Assembly: GCA_001939145.1 (NCBI GenBank)
Contig: LSRX01000538.1
Location: forward strand, 251,427 to 315,426
DNA from: Symbiodinium microadriaticum
Lineage: Eukaryota > Sar > Dinophyceae > Suessiales > Symbiodiniaceae
Direction of reading: 5' to 3'
DNA length: 64,000 bases
Positions 22,701 through 36,229 of this stretch are shown here, in pieces; position 1 is the first letter of the stretch; every line of letters begins with the position of its first letter. The position numbers and the translations under genes were made by a program. The notes beneath the pieces were generated by a model. That model was not told the origin of the DNA. It worked only from the letters and a program-made list of their open reading frames with translations, and did not search any database.

Positions 22701-25290
22701 CGATCTGGCATGTAGGGTTGCCCATTTCTGCTGCCAATCAGCAGAGTCGGCTTCTTCTCGACATGCTCCATGCATGTCAAATTACATGCCGCCCGGTCGA
22801 TGCAGTTGCCAGAACTACAACAGCCAAAGAGCCATGTTTCCTTAAATACAGAAACTCTGAGAATCACACCGGAGCTAACCACTGCAGCATAGCTTGGCCT
22901 GGGCGTGCAAACTGTTGCAAAGACCTCACCGAGCAACCCCAAGAATTGAGAAGGAGCGACCGCTGCGGTCAGAGAGGACTTCACAGCGAACATGCCTGCA
23001 CGCTGCCTACAGCGATCCGCCTCAGGTCGGATTCGCAAAGTCCAGATTCGGCCTGCAGGCACTTTGCTGCCAACTGCAACTTGCAGCACCTCTCCGCACA
23101 CACGACCAACAATGCAAAGACTGTTCCTTCTCATGCTCCATAAACCGATCTGCACACCCGTTGAGGCGGAAGCCAAGGCCACTTCCGTTGCCCAAGCTAT
23201 ATGGTCCTTTAGCCAGCCAACGCACATCAATGCAACCGCTCGTATCATCGCTATCAACTCCAGCTCACACAGGAATGCAGAAGTGGGTACCAGTCCTCAT
23301 CGAGTTCTGCGCTACTTCCGCGAGCACCCATCGCAAGCTCGTCTCGGAAAGGAACACGAGGCAAAGCCAAGATGATGTGAAGCAATGAGTCTGGTCAATA
23401 CCGACGAAAGCTTTGCATCGGCTTCACCCGCGGAGCGGAATGCCACCGCATCACCCGTAAGGCTGGATTCCCTCCGAGCACAGTAGGTCCGCGGCAAAGG
23501 CGTGTAAGCACCGCATGAAAAGCGTTGGCCTCGGTTTCAGCATAGTTTAAACCATCGCTTTCACGCGCTGGTGAGATTCTCCACCCGAACCTGAAGCACT
23601 GTGCCTAGCTGGAAGCCTAGCCACTCGCAAGTGGCAGTGTGTTGTAGCAGACCGGACCTCGGATGAAGAGGCCCGATTGCCAGGCCGAACGCCAATGACT
23701 TTGAAGTAACCTCCTACATCGTATAACACATATACTCGCGTAGAATATGCATATGTGACTTACTAACCATCTGCACATGCGTGAATTTAGATATGCCAAT
23801 ATATGCGAGCAGAAATTTGAAGTAACATGTGCACATGCCTTTTGTGGAAACTGCTGTGACCATCTTGCTTGCAACAGCACGAATGCTTCGACAAGTGGTT
23901 TCAAGTAGCACCGCTATGCAAATCTATGTTTGCCGGGGCAGACCTGTTTTACATTGGTCGTTGCAGAACGAAACCCATGTCAGAATGCTGTGACATGCCA
24001 GGCTCTTTGGTACTGTTCTGGCACGGTGGGTCTTGCCAGTTTTTCAACCAGTCCTGTTAAATTCTATCCATAGGTTTGCCGCCAGGCTTTTTTTGTCAGG
24101 GGCGACGACGTGTCCTTGGTTGCAGCAACAATGCAATGAAAACGTTGTAATCTACGATATCTCCGAAGTTCTTGTCATTTAAGGATATGTTGTTCGTAAA
24201 AGTGTGCGAAAGCGCTACGCCGCTACGCCTGTGTCCGTGTCCGGTCTGTCGCGACACGAGTTTCGGTCTCACTGGAGCTCTGAGGCGTCCCCTTCCATCG
24301 TAAAGCCCCGTACTGAAGGAGACTTGCCTGCCTGTCAAGTGAACCCCCGGCCTCTCTGCTTGAGTCCGTGTATCGCACTGCAGCGTACTGAGAACAGGGC
24401 CATCAAGCGACAGAAGCAGATGGTGGCTTGAAAAGCTCCTTGCCTGGCTCGTGGCTCACGACACTTTGCAGGCGGACACTTCCTGACTGGCGCTTGCCTC
24501 ACACGACGCACACCACCACGGCTGCGCATTGGGCTTCGGGCCTGTCGTCAAGAGCGATCCAGGGTCTTCTTGAGGCCTAATGCAGTTCAACTTCCTGGGC
24601 TCTGAGGGGCGGAAGTGTCGCGCACAACTTTTGCTTTACATGGAGCGAGCATCGCATCAGCGATGCTCTTAATGTCGAGTCCACGAACCGACGAATTCAT
24701 CATGTCGTACGCAAGTGTCAGGATGCTGGAGGAAGGAGTCCGCATCGAGCCTTTGACACCAAGAGAGGAGGACAGCTCCACTTGGTCAGCAGGCTTGGCT
24801 CGACATCGGTGACTCCGTCCCTGCAGCATCTCGCGATGTGGAGTGGACTGTTCTAAAGCGTTGCCAGCATCTCACGAGCACAGCTCCCAAGCTTGGGAAG
24901 ATGGCTGATGTAGGCAAAGCACACATTAATTACCGTAGGCACCGCTGCTGGCCAAAAGCCTTCAAATGCCTTCTGCACATCCCTGGACCATTCAAAGATG
25001 TGTCCGTCCTTGATGGCTTCCTCTTGCTCTGAAAAGGTGTTCAGAAGTCATTTCGGTGTCAACAGGGGTAGCTAAGAGTTGTGCAACTTCTGCCTGGATA
25101 CGAATGCTTCTTGTGAAGCTTCTCTTGTGACGTGCGAGCTAGTCGCTGCTCTTCGGAGTCTGTCTTCTCCGGAGGCAAAGTTGTACAGCTCTGCAGGCCG
25201 ATCCAGGTGATCGAAGGCCTCTGTACAGGAGTCGCTCACAGTCTAGTAGATCTTTACAGAGCTTTGCAAAGCGTCAGAACTGCTTCGTAG
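19750..25290. other. Largely unassigned stretch
   Basis: Short open frames on both strands, none recognisable. Possible weak coding on the minus strand at 24829-24590 (GVKGSMRTPSSSILTLAYDM, MNSSVRGLDIKSIADAMLAP) is equally open on the plus strand. A CT microsatellite lies at 21716-21742. No RNA gene was recognised. Confidence 0.35.
21716..21742. repeat. CT dinucleotide microsatellite
   Basis: About 11 CT units followed by CGCTCT. Confidence 0.85.
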
Positions 25291-25298
25291 CAGCAGTC

Positions 25299-25748
25299 TT
25301 ACTGGTCAGAAGGATGGATCCGCAATTTCAAATTGTGCCCTTCACCATGGCTTACATCCAACTGCAAGCAGCACTGTTCGCGCGTGGGCTCGCTTGCCCG
25401 GAGATCCCTTTGGAATTTCCACGGCATGCCACACTTTTGCTTTATCCATGCTGATTCCCTAAAGGGATGATAAACCGTCCATTCGAAAGCGTGAATTCCC
25501 GCAGCCTGCATTCAGGGCTTGCCCTGAGTGCGATAAACCGCAAAGTTTCCGTGACATAGTGCTTCGCGCGTGTCCTCACACCATCTCGGCCAGGGCCGGA
25601 GACGGCTCAGAGCTTCCGTTTCCAGGCTCCACGCACAAAGACCTGCCTGCGAGTACATGCTGACGGCAACTGCACAGTCTCCAATCACAGCATATCTTTC
25701 CTGCTTTCTGTAGCTCCATGCCTCGCCAAGCGTGGCAGCACCCACCAA
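25299..25748 (-). CDS. Unrecognised minus-strand frame with one internal TGA
   Basis: A 450-base frame open except for one TGA at about 25512. Before it: GEAWSYRKQERYAVIGDCAV, AVSMYSQAGLCAWSLETEAL, EALCHGNFAVYRTQGKP. After it: MQAAGIHAFEWTVYHPFRES, AWIKQKCGMPWKFQRDLRAS, ending IHPSDQ. Both halves read like protein in the same frame. The TGA may be a nonsense mutation, part of an unseen intron or, less likely, a recoded codon. No family is recognised. Confidence 0.4.
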
Positions 25749-25999
25749 GCATGGCGAGGAGAATCATGCACGGGCCGAACAGAAAGGCAACACGACCTGG
25801 GCCATTCTGTTGCGTAAGCTACAAGCAAGCTTGACACGGTTCTGCTGCCTCCAAAGCTTCGAATCTCGGAGCGACGTCTTGTTTCAGGCACACATTGTGA
25901 GCAGCGCTTAAGCTTTGAGAGCTCGTCGCGGACAGCATTGCAGCCGTATGCAGCCGTGCTGCCAAGCCAAAGCCCGAATGTGGCTTGTCGGAGCAAGTC

Positions 26000-26110
26000 G
26001 CGCTTGTCGCACACTTCGCCTTGGTTGCAATTGCACCCGACTCTTTGGCAAACTCAATCGCTTCGTCTCTGCTGACATTCCGAGGCACAGGGTGCGGTGT
26101 GCAACACTGC
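26000..26110 (-). CDS. Possible Rab-like GTPase exon fragment
   Basis: A short block reads VPRNVSRDEAIEFAKESGA, resembling the segment of Rab GTPases between the NKxD and SAK boxes (R-x-VS-x-x-EA-x-x-FA-x-E-x-GA). It is followed by GTGCAA, a usable donor. No P-loop, DTAGQE, NKxD or SAK box was found nearby, so this may be chance or an isolated exon. Confidence 0.25.
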
Positions 26111-27129
26111 CATGGTCAGCTCAGCGCGGGAGAGGATGCGGACCCGGGTGATGTAGCTGCCTCGCACTCCGACTTGGCAAACGAACTCTGATGCACGCCA
26201 CAGTCGGTGGAAAATCTTCGTGTATTCGGCCCAGATGCCCACAAGCCCATCTGACACGTAGAGAAGAAACTTTCCCCCTGACAACCTTGCAGGCTTGCAG
26301 GACTCCGAATGACTCCGACTCATGGACGGGCAGAAAGGGTTCGTGAGTTCGTGCACCTGTAGAGGCCGGAGAGGTATCCGCCGGAGGAGTGCGCGGCCAG
26401 CGCTTGAATCGGCCAGAGCTGGCCTCCGTGCGTGTGTCCTGACTAGTCAGCCATATCTTCATATCGTTTGACCCACCTAACAAGGCCTGCGTAGTCATTA
26501 GGAAATCTTGTCGAAAATAGTTCGCAAAAAAACTCTACGACGGCATGGCTTTACTTCATGCTGTTTGCGATGCACCACTAGGACAAATACTTCGACCACA
26601 ATTTCGGGTCCGCGCAGCTTCAGCAATGTCACCTCGTATGGCCAGTCGAATGGCTACTAATAACCATGACATGTTAAAGAGATGACATGCTGCCACAGCC
26701 GAGGGTTCCAACAGTTTCCATCTTCGACCCACACAAGGATTGGGCAGATGGTTCCAAGTTCTTGAATGTTACGAATGGCCTGATGCTCTGTGCTGCGCCG
26801 TCTGTGAGCCTTAATCAAAAGCAAACTTTATCAAAGAAGCATGATTCGAAAATCGTGCTTTCCATTGAGCATCATTTCACGAAGTACTCGGGCATCCAAA
26901 TGCCTGTTTGTTTCAGGTATCACTTGCATGTATCCATGACGCGTGCTCAAGGTTCTAGCAGGGTACGATCTACAGCTGTGCGCCAGCAGTTAGAAAAGAC
27001 TCCTGCGTTGCCTGCGCTGCGAGGGGATACACACCCAGGTTAAATGTGGTAGCTACCCGTTGGTACGCTCCAGATCAGTGGAAGCAACTGGATCCCCGGT
27101 GTGCTTCACTCAGGTGAACGTGACCGGTG

Positions 27130-29560
27130 TGTCTCCGGCACACTTCGCTCAGGCGAAGATATCCGGAAGAGAAATCTCCCGGGGCTCGATCCGCGGACAG
27201 CGCAATGGCTATCCACTTTGCTGTAGCTACAGGAAGGCGACCACCGGATCTCCAGACAATTGCCATGAGAGTTCATCAAGAATCTCGGCTGTCACTAGAT
27301 CCCCGAAAGGACGTGGCACGGTGTGTCATGCCGTCTGATGGTCCGTATGGGAGACCGCGTGATTGTTTGGCATACATATGAGTCGAGAAAAAAGTCCGAG
27401 TCCGAAGGCACCTGGGCCAGAGGAACTGTTGCGTCGCAAGAAGGTGCCATGGTGTTGGTTGAAGTTCCTCGCGCTGTGCTTTGAATCAATCAGTCGAAGG
27501 CGAGACGCGATGGAGATCCGTGGCATGATGTGGCCATTCCTCTGACGTCTGACGATGCAACAAGAAACTCATCTCAAGATGAGGCACTCGACCGATTTGG
27601 TGACAAGATCTTGGGCTGCGCTATACTGGATACAGCTATGAGCATGAGCTCTGTTACCTTTCGCTCACTTCAGGGAAGAGCGATTTCGTTGAGATCTCGC
27701 CTCACCTTACAGGCCTCACTGCGTGTACCTATCGTGCAAGTCTCGGCTCGATTAGCCTGACCATATCATGATTCACCCAGTCATCCCCGCAGAATGGCCT
27801 CGAAATGCAGCACGAGCCCTTTGGCATTTCTGTGCTGAAGTTTGTTGTTGGCAGGATGACAAAGGCCACTTTGTCACCATCGTGTATCCTTCACATTCCA
27901 TGGCGACCCTTCAATTCTCACGAACTTACCGTAACACCTGAAGGATCCTTGGACCGTTTGGAGTCACTAGCCGGTGGCTATGATTCCACAATGTTGTTCG
28001 ATCCTCGGTTCTCTGTGTTGCGTTGTCCTAATGCGTTGTTGGTAGCAGATGCACCGATTTGCGACACGCTTGCTTGTCCGAGGATATCTTTGCGGATTTT
28101 GACGATGGAGCTTTGCGTGCATTGTGCTTGTGATCGGAACGGAATTCTGAAGCATTGCCTGTTCTTCCTTCTTCAGAAGAGTATCCGCTCTTAGCGCATA
28201 ACTCAAAGGGAAGTTACCGCACATTGACAAGAAGCTTCCGGATACCGAGTTGGAAGTGCACACTACCTCACTCACGACGCAGCTGCTCTGCGGCCGATGA
28301 TAAAAAAAAGGTGAGTGTGCTTTCTCTTCCAGACCTGGAGTTTGAACATTGCAATGTCTATAGGGGGACATGTGGAAAGACACTTCCTTTGGTTCATCAT
28401 CATCCTGATGCAGTTGTGATTCTGTGGAACAGGGGTGAAAATGACCATGTCTTTTTCGTGACGATGTCGCAGCTCCTATGGAAGGATATATGACAGCCGA
28501 CACTTGGTCCATGGTTGTGCTTGGGAATGAGTCGAAAGGTCCGACTGCTCGTGAGGGGCCTGGTGTTAGATTGGGTTTCACAGATCAACCAGCTCCTGCT
28601 CCTGATGCGCCGCCGCAACCTCCTGGCGCAAATGACGATGTGGACTATCCAGGTTACGACGATCCGCATGGTGAAATGCCAGTGACGATGAGGATATGCC
28701 GCCGCCTCAGGGTCAACAAAAACCGGATCTTGACGATGGTCGAGCTTGGCTCTGGCGGTGATCCTATCTTGCCGCCTGGAGGCGGCGTGCAGGTGCCGGT
28801 ACCAGGCAGCGCTGATGACTCAGACCTGGATATGCCTTAATTATGATCAGTCTGGTGACGGCGAAGAACCTCCTCCAGCGACGGGACCTGGTTATGGCCC
28901 GTCGCCGGATGAGCCGCCTTCCTATCGAGTACCATGACGAGCCACCTCCTCCCGCAGGTCCGCCCGGTGCTTCTGGGCCTGCTCGACAATTTGCAAACCC
29001 GCATCGAGCGTTGAGTCCACCTATACCGTGGCCCACACCACCCATACCAATCAATCCTGCGCCGATTCCTCCACGTCCAATTTTTGCGGTTCCGCCAAAG
29101 TCTTCGGCCGCCTTCGGGTGGAACTGCGTCAGAGACGCATGCTCGGGGCACGCATCCCGAGGATGTTCAAAGGCCAAGTCGCGAACTGCGCACCATACAG
29201 GGCCTCCGGTTATGTTGTTGCGCGGTCAGTCGGCGGGGAAGAAGGGTCCCTCTTCGGGCGACTCCCCGGTTCGTAATGAACCTGGTTCTTCGTCGTTTGG
29301 TCCGGCTCCCGTTCCTGGTTTGCCAGTGACCGAGGGGGAATTTCCTCTTCATCAAGCCTCATCCTGGAACCCACCCCGGAACCTCCGGGTGCCAGATGAT
29401 GGCGAGGACAGTCTCTGTTGACTACCGTGAGGAGAGCTTGCTGCTCTTACTGCTGGTGACGACGATGCGTTGATCCGTTTGCCGAGGAAGTTTCATGTGC
29501 CTTGGAGAAGGGTCGAGAGCTTGTCCGGATCAGGATGAAACCAAAAGCGAAAGGATGATG
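27130..29560 (+). pseudogene. Copia-like pol relic (integrase end to linker)
   Basis: Plus-strand, frame-broken retroelement. 27180-27290 reads AMAIHFAVATGRRPPDLQTI, like the integrase region ending in FGRRPPDL. 27345-27480 reads MGDRVIVWHTYESRKKSESE, GTWARGTVASQEGAMVLVEV, PRAVL, the beta-rich C-terminal integrase fold, followed by INQSKARRD. 27530-27660 reads WHDVAIPLTSDDATRNSSQD. The acidic, proline-rich linker that precedes RT in dinoflagellate Copia elements is split over two frames at 28560-28990 (PAPAPDAPPQPPGANDDVDY; EEPPPATGPGYGPSPDEPPS). Several frame changes and stops make it dead. It is one of the few plus-strand coding signals in the window. Confidence 0.6.
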
Positions 29561-29569
29561 GCACGAAGT

Positions 29570-32500
29570 TCTTGAGACAGTGCATCAACTCATGATTCCT
29601 GCCATGTCTTGGAAGAGACTACTTGCAGCTTGCAGACGCGAAAACAGGCACAGTTTACAGTCACTAATTCAACTCACTTCAAAACCCTCCAGAAGAAGTT
29701 GTTGAGACAGCAGAAGCGGTCGGCTGCGGAACCACTACTGTAGCGGACAGAGACAGAGATAGAGCGAGAGGTGACGTGACAATGGCAAACTTCACACTGA
29801 CCACTACCCAAGGCTTTAACAAGGCATGCCATTCGTTGCAAACTGACAGGGTCCGGAAAGCTGGAGCTGCACATTGCTTTCGGCCGCGGCATCAGCGTGG
29901 GGCCATGGGCGGTGGGCCACCAACACAGTCGGCAGGTCCGGCTGGCGACCATCCCTCGGACTTTCGAACCATCGCAAGGTTGCCTCTTGATTTTTGTGCA
30001 GGTCTGAGTCCGAGGCAAAGCCTTCTTCAAGTCGGGTGCGCCCAAAGTGTCATCAACACCTGCCAAGACAGCATGGCGTGTACATATCCGAGTAGAAGAG
30101 TCCAAAGAGTTCAAAGTGTTGAGTGTGAGCACCGGGCCCAGCTTGGACCTACCGTGCTTGCCAAAGAATCCCACTGCCGATGCGTCGCTGTCTCAGAAAT
30201 GTTATTCTAGAGTCATCAGGTCCCCAACACCCAATTTATATTGTTGCCCGTCTTCCAAAATCTAATCTCGGCTCCTCGCACTGCACACAGGAGCCCTCGA
30301 AAGGGCAGGCCAGCAACGATGGAGCAGCTGAGACAATTCTTCGGTTTGCGTTCGTCGATCTGCAAACTCCCCATCGCAGCCTTGACCACTTTCTTTCTTG
30401 AGAAACTTTGAACCCTTAGTAACTAACTGACCTACCAGGCTACGCTGTTGGTTGAAAAGCAGACACACCGCAACCTCCGATCCTCCTAACCAAGTTCTGT
30501 GTGAACATGCATGCACCCTATGTCGTATGTATGGGTATACCGTCTACCTGAACGGAGCAGGTGTGACAAGAGCCAGGAATCCAGCCTGCAAGGGTAATGA
30601 GCTTGGGTCCAGTCAGTGGGAGCTCCACATGCCTGAAATGTACGGTTCCTGTTTCTCCACTGCATGGAACCCGAGGCAAGCCCCTGCACAGTTCGTCCGG
30701 AGTCCAAGGGACGAATTGTTCAGCGATGCAAAGCCATGTCGCTGCCAGTACTCTGTCCACGCTTCGGCCTGTCGCAAAAGGGTGTAGAGTAGGAAAGCCG
30801 GAAATGTCTGCGGCTTCAATTCATTTGCCCTGCTCCAGGCCTCTCCACGCTGCCCCTTCTGCCCTTTGTAATTGTAATACTCGTGGTTACCTCAAGCAGA
30901 CTCAAGCAACATCTGCTTTCTGCATTGCATCTCTGTGCAATAACTCGAGTGCCTCTTTGCAGATGCTTACACGATGCATTAGTCATTAGCGCACATCACT
31001 GTTAGTTGACCATGTGCAAGCCACAAGCTATCAAGTTATGAACACAACCGATTGTTTGTGGATCAACCTCGACGACCACTAGTGAACAACATCCTACCCA
31101 TGTGCCAGTTCGGATCCTTGTGGCCAGTTTGCGGAAGCTTAGCAGCCAAGCCGCCAGGAACATAGTATGCGCCATCTGGGGCAGCTGATGCCAGGTTCGC
31201 GAAGGCCTCCATATTGTGCTCACGAAGTTGCACCGATCCTGGTCCAGGGGCTCAGAATGACAGCCTTGAACATGTTGGCCGAGCTTCCCCGCAGCGCACT
31301 CTTTGCGAGTGGTACATGTGTTTGCCAGGAAAAAGCAGCAAAGAAAAGGAGCAGCAAGGCAGCCTTCTGCAATGTCGCCGTTGAGGACAATCGTATTGCA
31401 GCCCCTGCAGTCTGACAGGCATTCTGGAGAAATTGTGCTGAGATGATCGATGTGTCGAGCGGCAGTTGTGACACACCCTCTGCTATGTACCTTGCATTGG
31501 ACCAGAACACGCACATGCACATGATTCTGGCACAGGAATGTGCATCAACTGGATCGCAGACCAGCCAGACTCAAACAGCAACATTGCTTCAACTGCACTC
31601 GGTCGACATGAAGGACGAAAACAGTCTACGAAACTGAAGTGGCCCAACTGCTCATGAGAACCCACAACAGCAGGTGAAAGCCTTCAACACTCAGTACTTG
31701 CCAAGGACTTCCTGGCGTAGCCAGGTTTCCAAGTAGCCTCAATTTGTCTGTGCCGTAGATAGGTCCAGCATGTAGGTCACTGAGCTGGCAGAGGCTATAT
31801 CCTTGGCTGACATGGCCACAGTGTACGGTCCTACTCATGCCTTCACCTGTCTCCGAACCTGACTTCACGCGTCGCATGTTCAGCTTGCCTCGAGAGGTTT
31901 AGCGGCTCTGCTGCTGGATGCGATGCTATATCGCGATGATTCCATGATTTTCCATTGCAAGCTTCCTTCCGCAGCCTCAGGAAGCCCGGGCACCTGCAAA
32001 TGTTCAACACAGATGCAGAGTGACGACGACGCACATGTGCGGGCTTGCACGAAGAAACAAGGCCTCCAGGTGCAGCCTCTCGACATGCGGTCCTTCTAAA
32101 CCACAGCTGGATTGAAGTTTGGACGTCCAGACTCAAGCATTTGAAAAAAAAATATGTCCTCCAAAAAGGCTCAGGAACCCCAAGGCGCTGACTAAGCAGA
32201 GGGTAAAGTGATTGAGCACACGCTCATGTTGCCAGCCTGCCTGCGCAAGTCTGCGAAGAAAGGATAACCAGGCACGCTTCGCACCCACCTTTACATGGAA
32301 GGAGTCCAGCGCCACGGCGAACAGCCTGCTGCAGCTGTCTCTCTGCCCAGGAATCCTATGGCTGCAAGAAAGGCCTGATGTTGATGCAATTGAAGGTGGC
32401 GACCTCGTTTTCCAACCCGTAACGGCACAAGACAGACGGGTGCCTGATGGAGGCACTGAGCCCCTTTCCCAATCTGTCTTTTCCAACCCCCTCCAGTTTT

Positions 32501-35500
32501 TCTAGCTCCTGAACCTGTTGAACAAGCTTCCCGTGTTTCACTCCGTCTGACAGCTGAGATTTCCCAACTGCCACCATTGCACTATGTCAGGTTTAGAACA
32601 TGCTCTATCGTGCTCAGCCACAGCGTAGAAGCACGCCAGGTAGGATCCGCTTTCCGACATCCATGTGTCCTCGTCGTTTGCAGCAAAAGCGCTGGCAGTA
32701 CTCGCGTGGTGGCTTACTATCTTGCTAATGGATACGTGTGGATGTCTCCGGTACAACGCTCCTCTCCATCTCTCGACGTGAGCACACAGTAGATTGCAAA
32801 TCCACCAGTGCCAAAGAGAAGGACCTCGCAGAACAACACACATCGCCAGCGAAAAATCTGCATGTTGTCAAGATGATGTCCGTTGCTCATGCTGCTTCAG
32901 CCCGATGCTGTGGCAAGCCTTCGACACATAACACGCAGTCTCTGGAATCCAAAGCTTTGCGCGCAATGATTATTCCGCAACAACACGTACACCTTGGCAT
33001 CAGTGCAGGCAAGGTCGCTGTCACGAGGAAGTCTCGGATCGACCACTTGCCTTTTGGCCGAGAGGTCCACCAAAAACCCACTGACCAGGGAATAAGCAAC
33101 ACTGTACCTCGACTGTGGCTGTTGGATGCTCTCGTCAACCAAACTTACAGAACCCTTGAATCTCGATCCGAGAGGCATACTGCCATCACGGCCCCAAGGG
33201 CTTTGTCAGAGGGCGGATCTATGAGCTGTAGCTTCTTCGGCTTGTCCGGAAGCAGGGACTTCTCTAAGTTCACCAGCGCAGCAGTCTCGGTCCAGCTGAC
33301 CAAACACTGGGTGCATCTGGGTACACAAGAGGGCCTACTGTTACTTCTTCAAATCTCAGAAACATCAAGCGCAACGGTTGTCTATCTCTCTGATGTGAAT
33401 GAGCCGTGGCGAAGAAGAGGACATGTTTGTCGAGTTGCGCACGCGAAATACACATGTTAGATGGAGCCGTATCCCGCACTAATTGAGGACCAGGCCAATA
33501 GCCCAAGCCAGATGACAGCTGCTGCGGTCGTCCGACGGATTCCCCGTTGGACCAATACAGCAGCAACCAGTCTCTTGGCACGTCTATACCTGAACATATA
33601 TGGTGGAAGAGCACAAAGAAAGAAAGGAGATAACTATGCCCGGCAGCGTACATGCCAAGTTCATTTGATGGTACAACAGCGAACTGCCAAGCTACATCCA
33701 TCGCATCATTCTCGTCTCTCCAGCGTGCAGCAGCGGCTGCGCCAATCCAGAAGCAGGCGTGCGCTGCGCGCTGGTTCGTAGCATGCGAAGTGCCTTACAA
33801 CCTCGTGCTAATGGAAACCTTTCTTCGCAAGTTAAGGTTCGTTCTGTTTCCATTCAACCACGGAATGAGCCCGTTTCCTTTCCTGGTTTTCGCACCTTCC
33901 TCACACTTTCTACGCCTTGTGGCAGCAAACGGCAATTGATGCCTTGGTGGCTTTTTGCTTGAGCCCAGCTGAGTGGGAAAGTCTTCAAACCGATCTTTAA
34001 CATGTATACGCTTGCAGTCTCATAGTCCCATCCCGCCTGCACAGGCGTCTTTGGGTGCACGACCCGAGTCCGAGCCTACATGACGAGACGACTCATTGCG
34101 ACCTGCTGTCGGTGCCCGGCGCCTTCGAGAAGTCACTCGATGCCCTGACGGCACCACTGGCCTTTCACGCTTGAAGGGAAGCCACTCTCTCTCCTTTCGA
34201 TGTTTTGCGGGGGCCTTCCAAGAAGTCATAAACTGAAGCAAGGCATCCTGGCACGACTCGGGGTCGACGCCGAATTGCTTCCATGCTCTGGGAGCCCTGC
34301 ACGGCTGGCCACCGGCAGGGCATCAATTGCTTCCCGCCGCGAGACACGGCCCATCCTGCAAACGGGATCAGATGCCAGAAAACCCACAGAATCTCTCAAT
34401 GCTAGGCAGTCCCTGAACAATGATACGTTCGTTGATAAGGGCGTGCAGACGTTGTTGATTGGGCCTGGTGTCAGGGTACTGGCCATGGTGCTCCGAAATG
34501 CGAAGCGAGTCAAGGTGCGTGTCCCATGATGTTCCAGTTTAGTGCCTCTCAACCAAACAGCACATCCCACCCAGCTGCCATCAATAGCCCAGGTGGTCCT
34601 CTGGAGCCAAGATACCAACCTCCATGGCTTGACAGCTTGTCTGCTGCTCCTTGCGACTCCTTGCTCGAATCACCAACTACAACCAGTGCCTCTTCAGACG
34701 TTGTCGAGCAGGCCCACACAGGGATCCCTCAGACAGGCATCCCGGGCAAGACGTGGCAGCAAGTGAGACAGACGATAACGGCAGAGATCGTTGCCAACTC
34801 CATCGCAGCCTGATTGACCAAGTACAACGTTGTGTCACTTACAGCAGTTGCAGCAATTGCCAGTGCTGGCCAAGATGCTTCGCTGCCTTCGGCTCAATCT
34901 CGTCGTCGCCGCCGGTCTTCTCGTCGTCGATGTCGTTCTGAAATTTCTACTGCAAGCAAAGAGGCAACTCGAGGGGCCTCGCACCTCGCGGTCGCTCCAT
35001 GGCGAGGCAGAGGCCGAGACGGAGGCTGCTCGCAGAGAGGGCGACGAAGTCGACGGACGGCAAGACCTCGGAGCAGCTCAGGACAGCTCGCCAGCGCAGC
35101 TCGACACCGCTGAAACACTCAAACTTAGGCGGCTGCGGTCATGGCGATGGCAAGACTTGCTGTGGCCACACACGGCCACTAAATCTGAAAAGGCTTTGCG
35201 AGCCCGAATCTGCGCGGTCAGAGCAGTCAGCGAGAGAGAGAGACTGCCTTTTTGAAGCTCTCCTCAAGCCTCCGATCCAATACACAAGACCCAGCATCAC
35301 TTGGAGGAACCCAATTGCTGACAGGGGTTCAGGCTACCCAACTTCAAGATGTTCTCTACAAGGATCCAAAGTTCAGACCGCTCTGTGATTAACGCCTCCG
35401 GATACTGATCCTTGAACTCTGTACATATTCGGCATGTTCGCATCCAAGAGCTTGGCAGCCTCTTTTAAGCTTCTACAAAACCTAGGTTGTGGCAGCAGAC
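29570..35500. other. Largely unassigned 6-kb stretch
   Basis: No gene could be named. Weak protein-like minus-strand pieces are at 32577-32380 (SQLSDGVKHGKLVQQVQELE), 33178-32900 (QSRYSVAYSLVSGFLVDLSA) and 33701-33500 (DVAWQFAVVPSNELGMYAAG). These may be exons of one or two genes in the same direction as the rest of the window. The remainder has only short frames on both strands. No tandem repeat was seen before the GA tract. Confidence 0.35.
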
Positions 35501-35580
35501 AGAGAGAGGGAAAGAAGGCGACAGAGAGAGACGGCGAGGGAGACAGAGAGAGAAAGAGCGAGAGAAAGAGCGAGAGAAAG

Positions 35581-35614
<34 letters not shown>

Positions 35615-35649
35615 CGAGAGCGAGAGCGAGCGCGAGAGCGCGAGAGCGC

Positions 35650-35719
<70 letters not shown>

Positions 35720-35783
35720 GCGAGCGAGCGAGCGAGAGTGCGAGAGCGAGAGCGAGCGCGAGAGCGCGAGAGCGCGAGAGCGC

Positions 35784-35838
<55 letters not shown>

Positions 35839-35843
35839 AGAGT
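35501..35843. repeat. GA-rich compound microsatellite, about 340 bp
   Basis: Almost pure purine/pyrimidine asymmetric DNA: AG dinucleotides with blocks of GCGA, AGAGCGAG and GAGCGC. The plus strand is all purine except for interspersed C. Open frames through it (Arg/Glu or Leu/Ser runs) are artefacts of composition. Confidence 0.95.
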
Positions 35844-36229
35844 GCGCAAGCTGTAAGATTCTCCACAGTTCCTGCCGTTGTCCGACCATCTGTAGCCATT
35901 TCCACTTAGGCCTGGAAGGCGGACTGGCAGTAGTCTGGGCTTGCCTCTGAATGCAGTCTTTTTGATGGGCATGCAGGGCTGGTCCCCCTTTTTGATCATC
36001 CTGGTGAACGCTGTAGAAGCTGCGCAAGACAATGCCCAACAATCTGATGATCATCTGCTCAGATGCACCAATGATTGTCGTGTCCAAGGCAGTGAGAAAA
36101 GCATTGCCTCTGTTTCACTTCAACGACACCTCAAGCAGACAAGGCAGCGAAATCGGGAGGCAAAAAGCACTTAGGGACGGAGTCGGCTCAGGCCACTCGG
36201 GCCGCTCGGGCCGGCACCAGATACTTCCT

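Noticed and set aside
32738-33460. 240-codon plus-strand frame
   Set aside because: Low-information composition, and the minus strand of the same stretch reads at least as well; not enough to call a gene.
35373-36087. Long Leu/Ser and Arg/Glu frames through the GA tract
   Set aside because: Pure microsatellite composition; all frames on both strands stay open for that reason.
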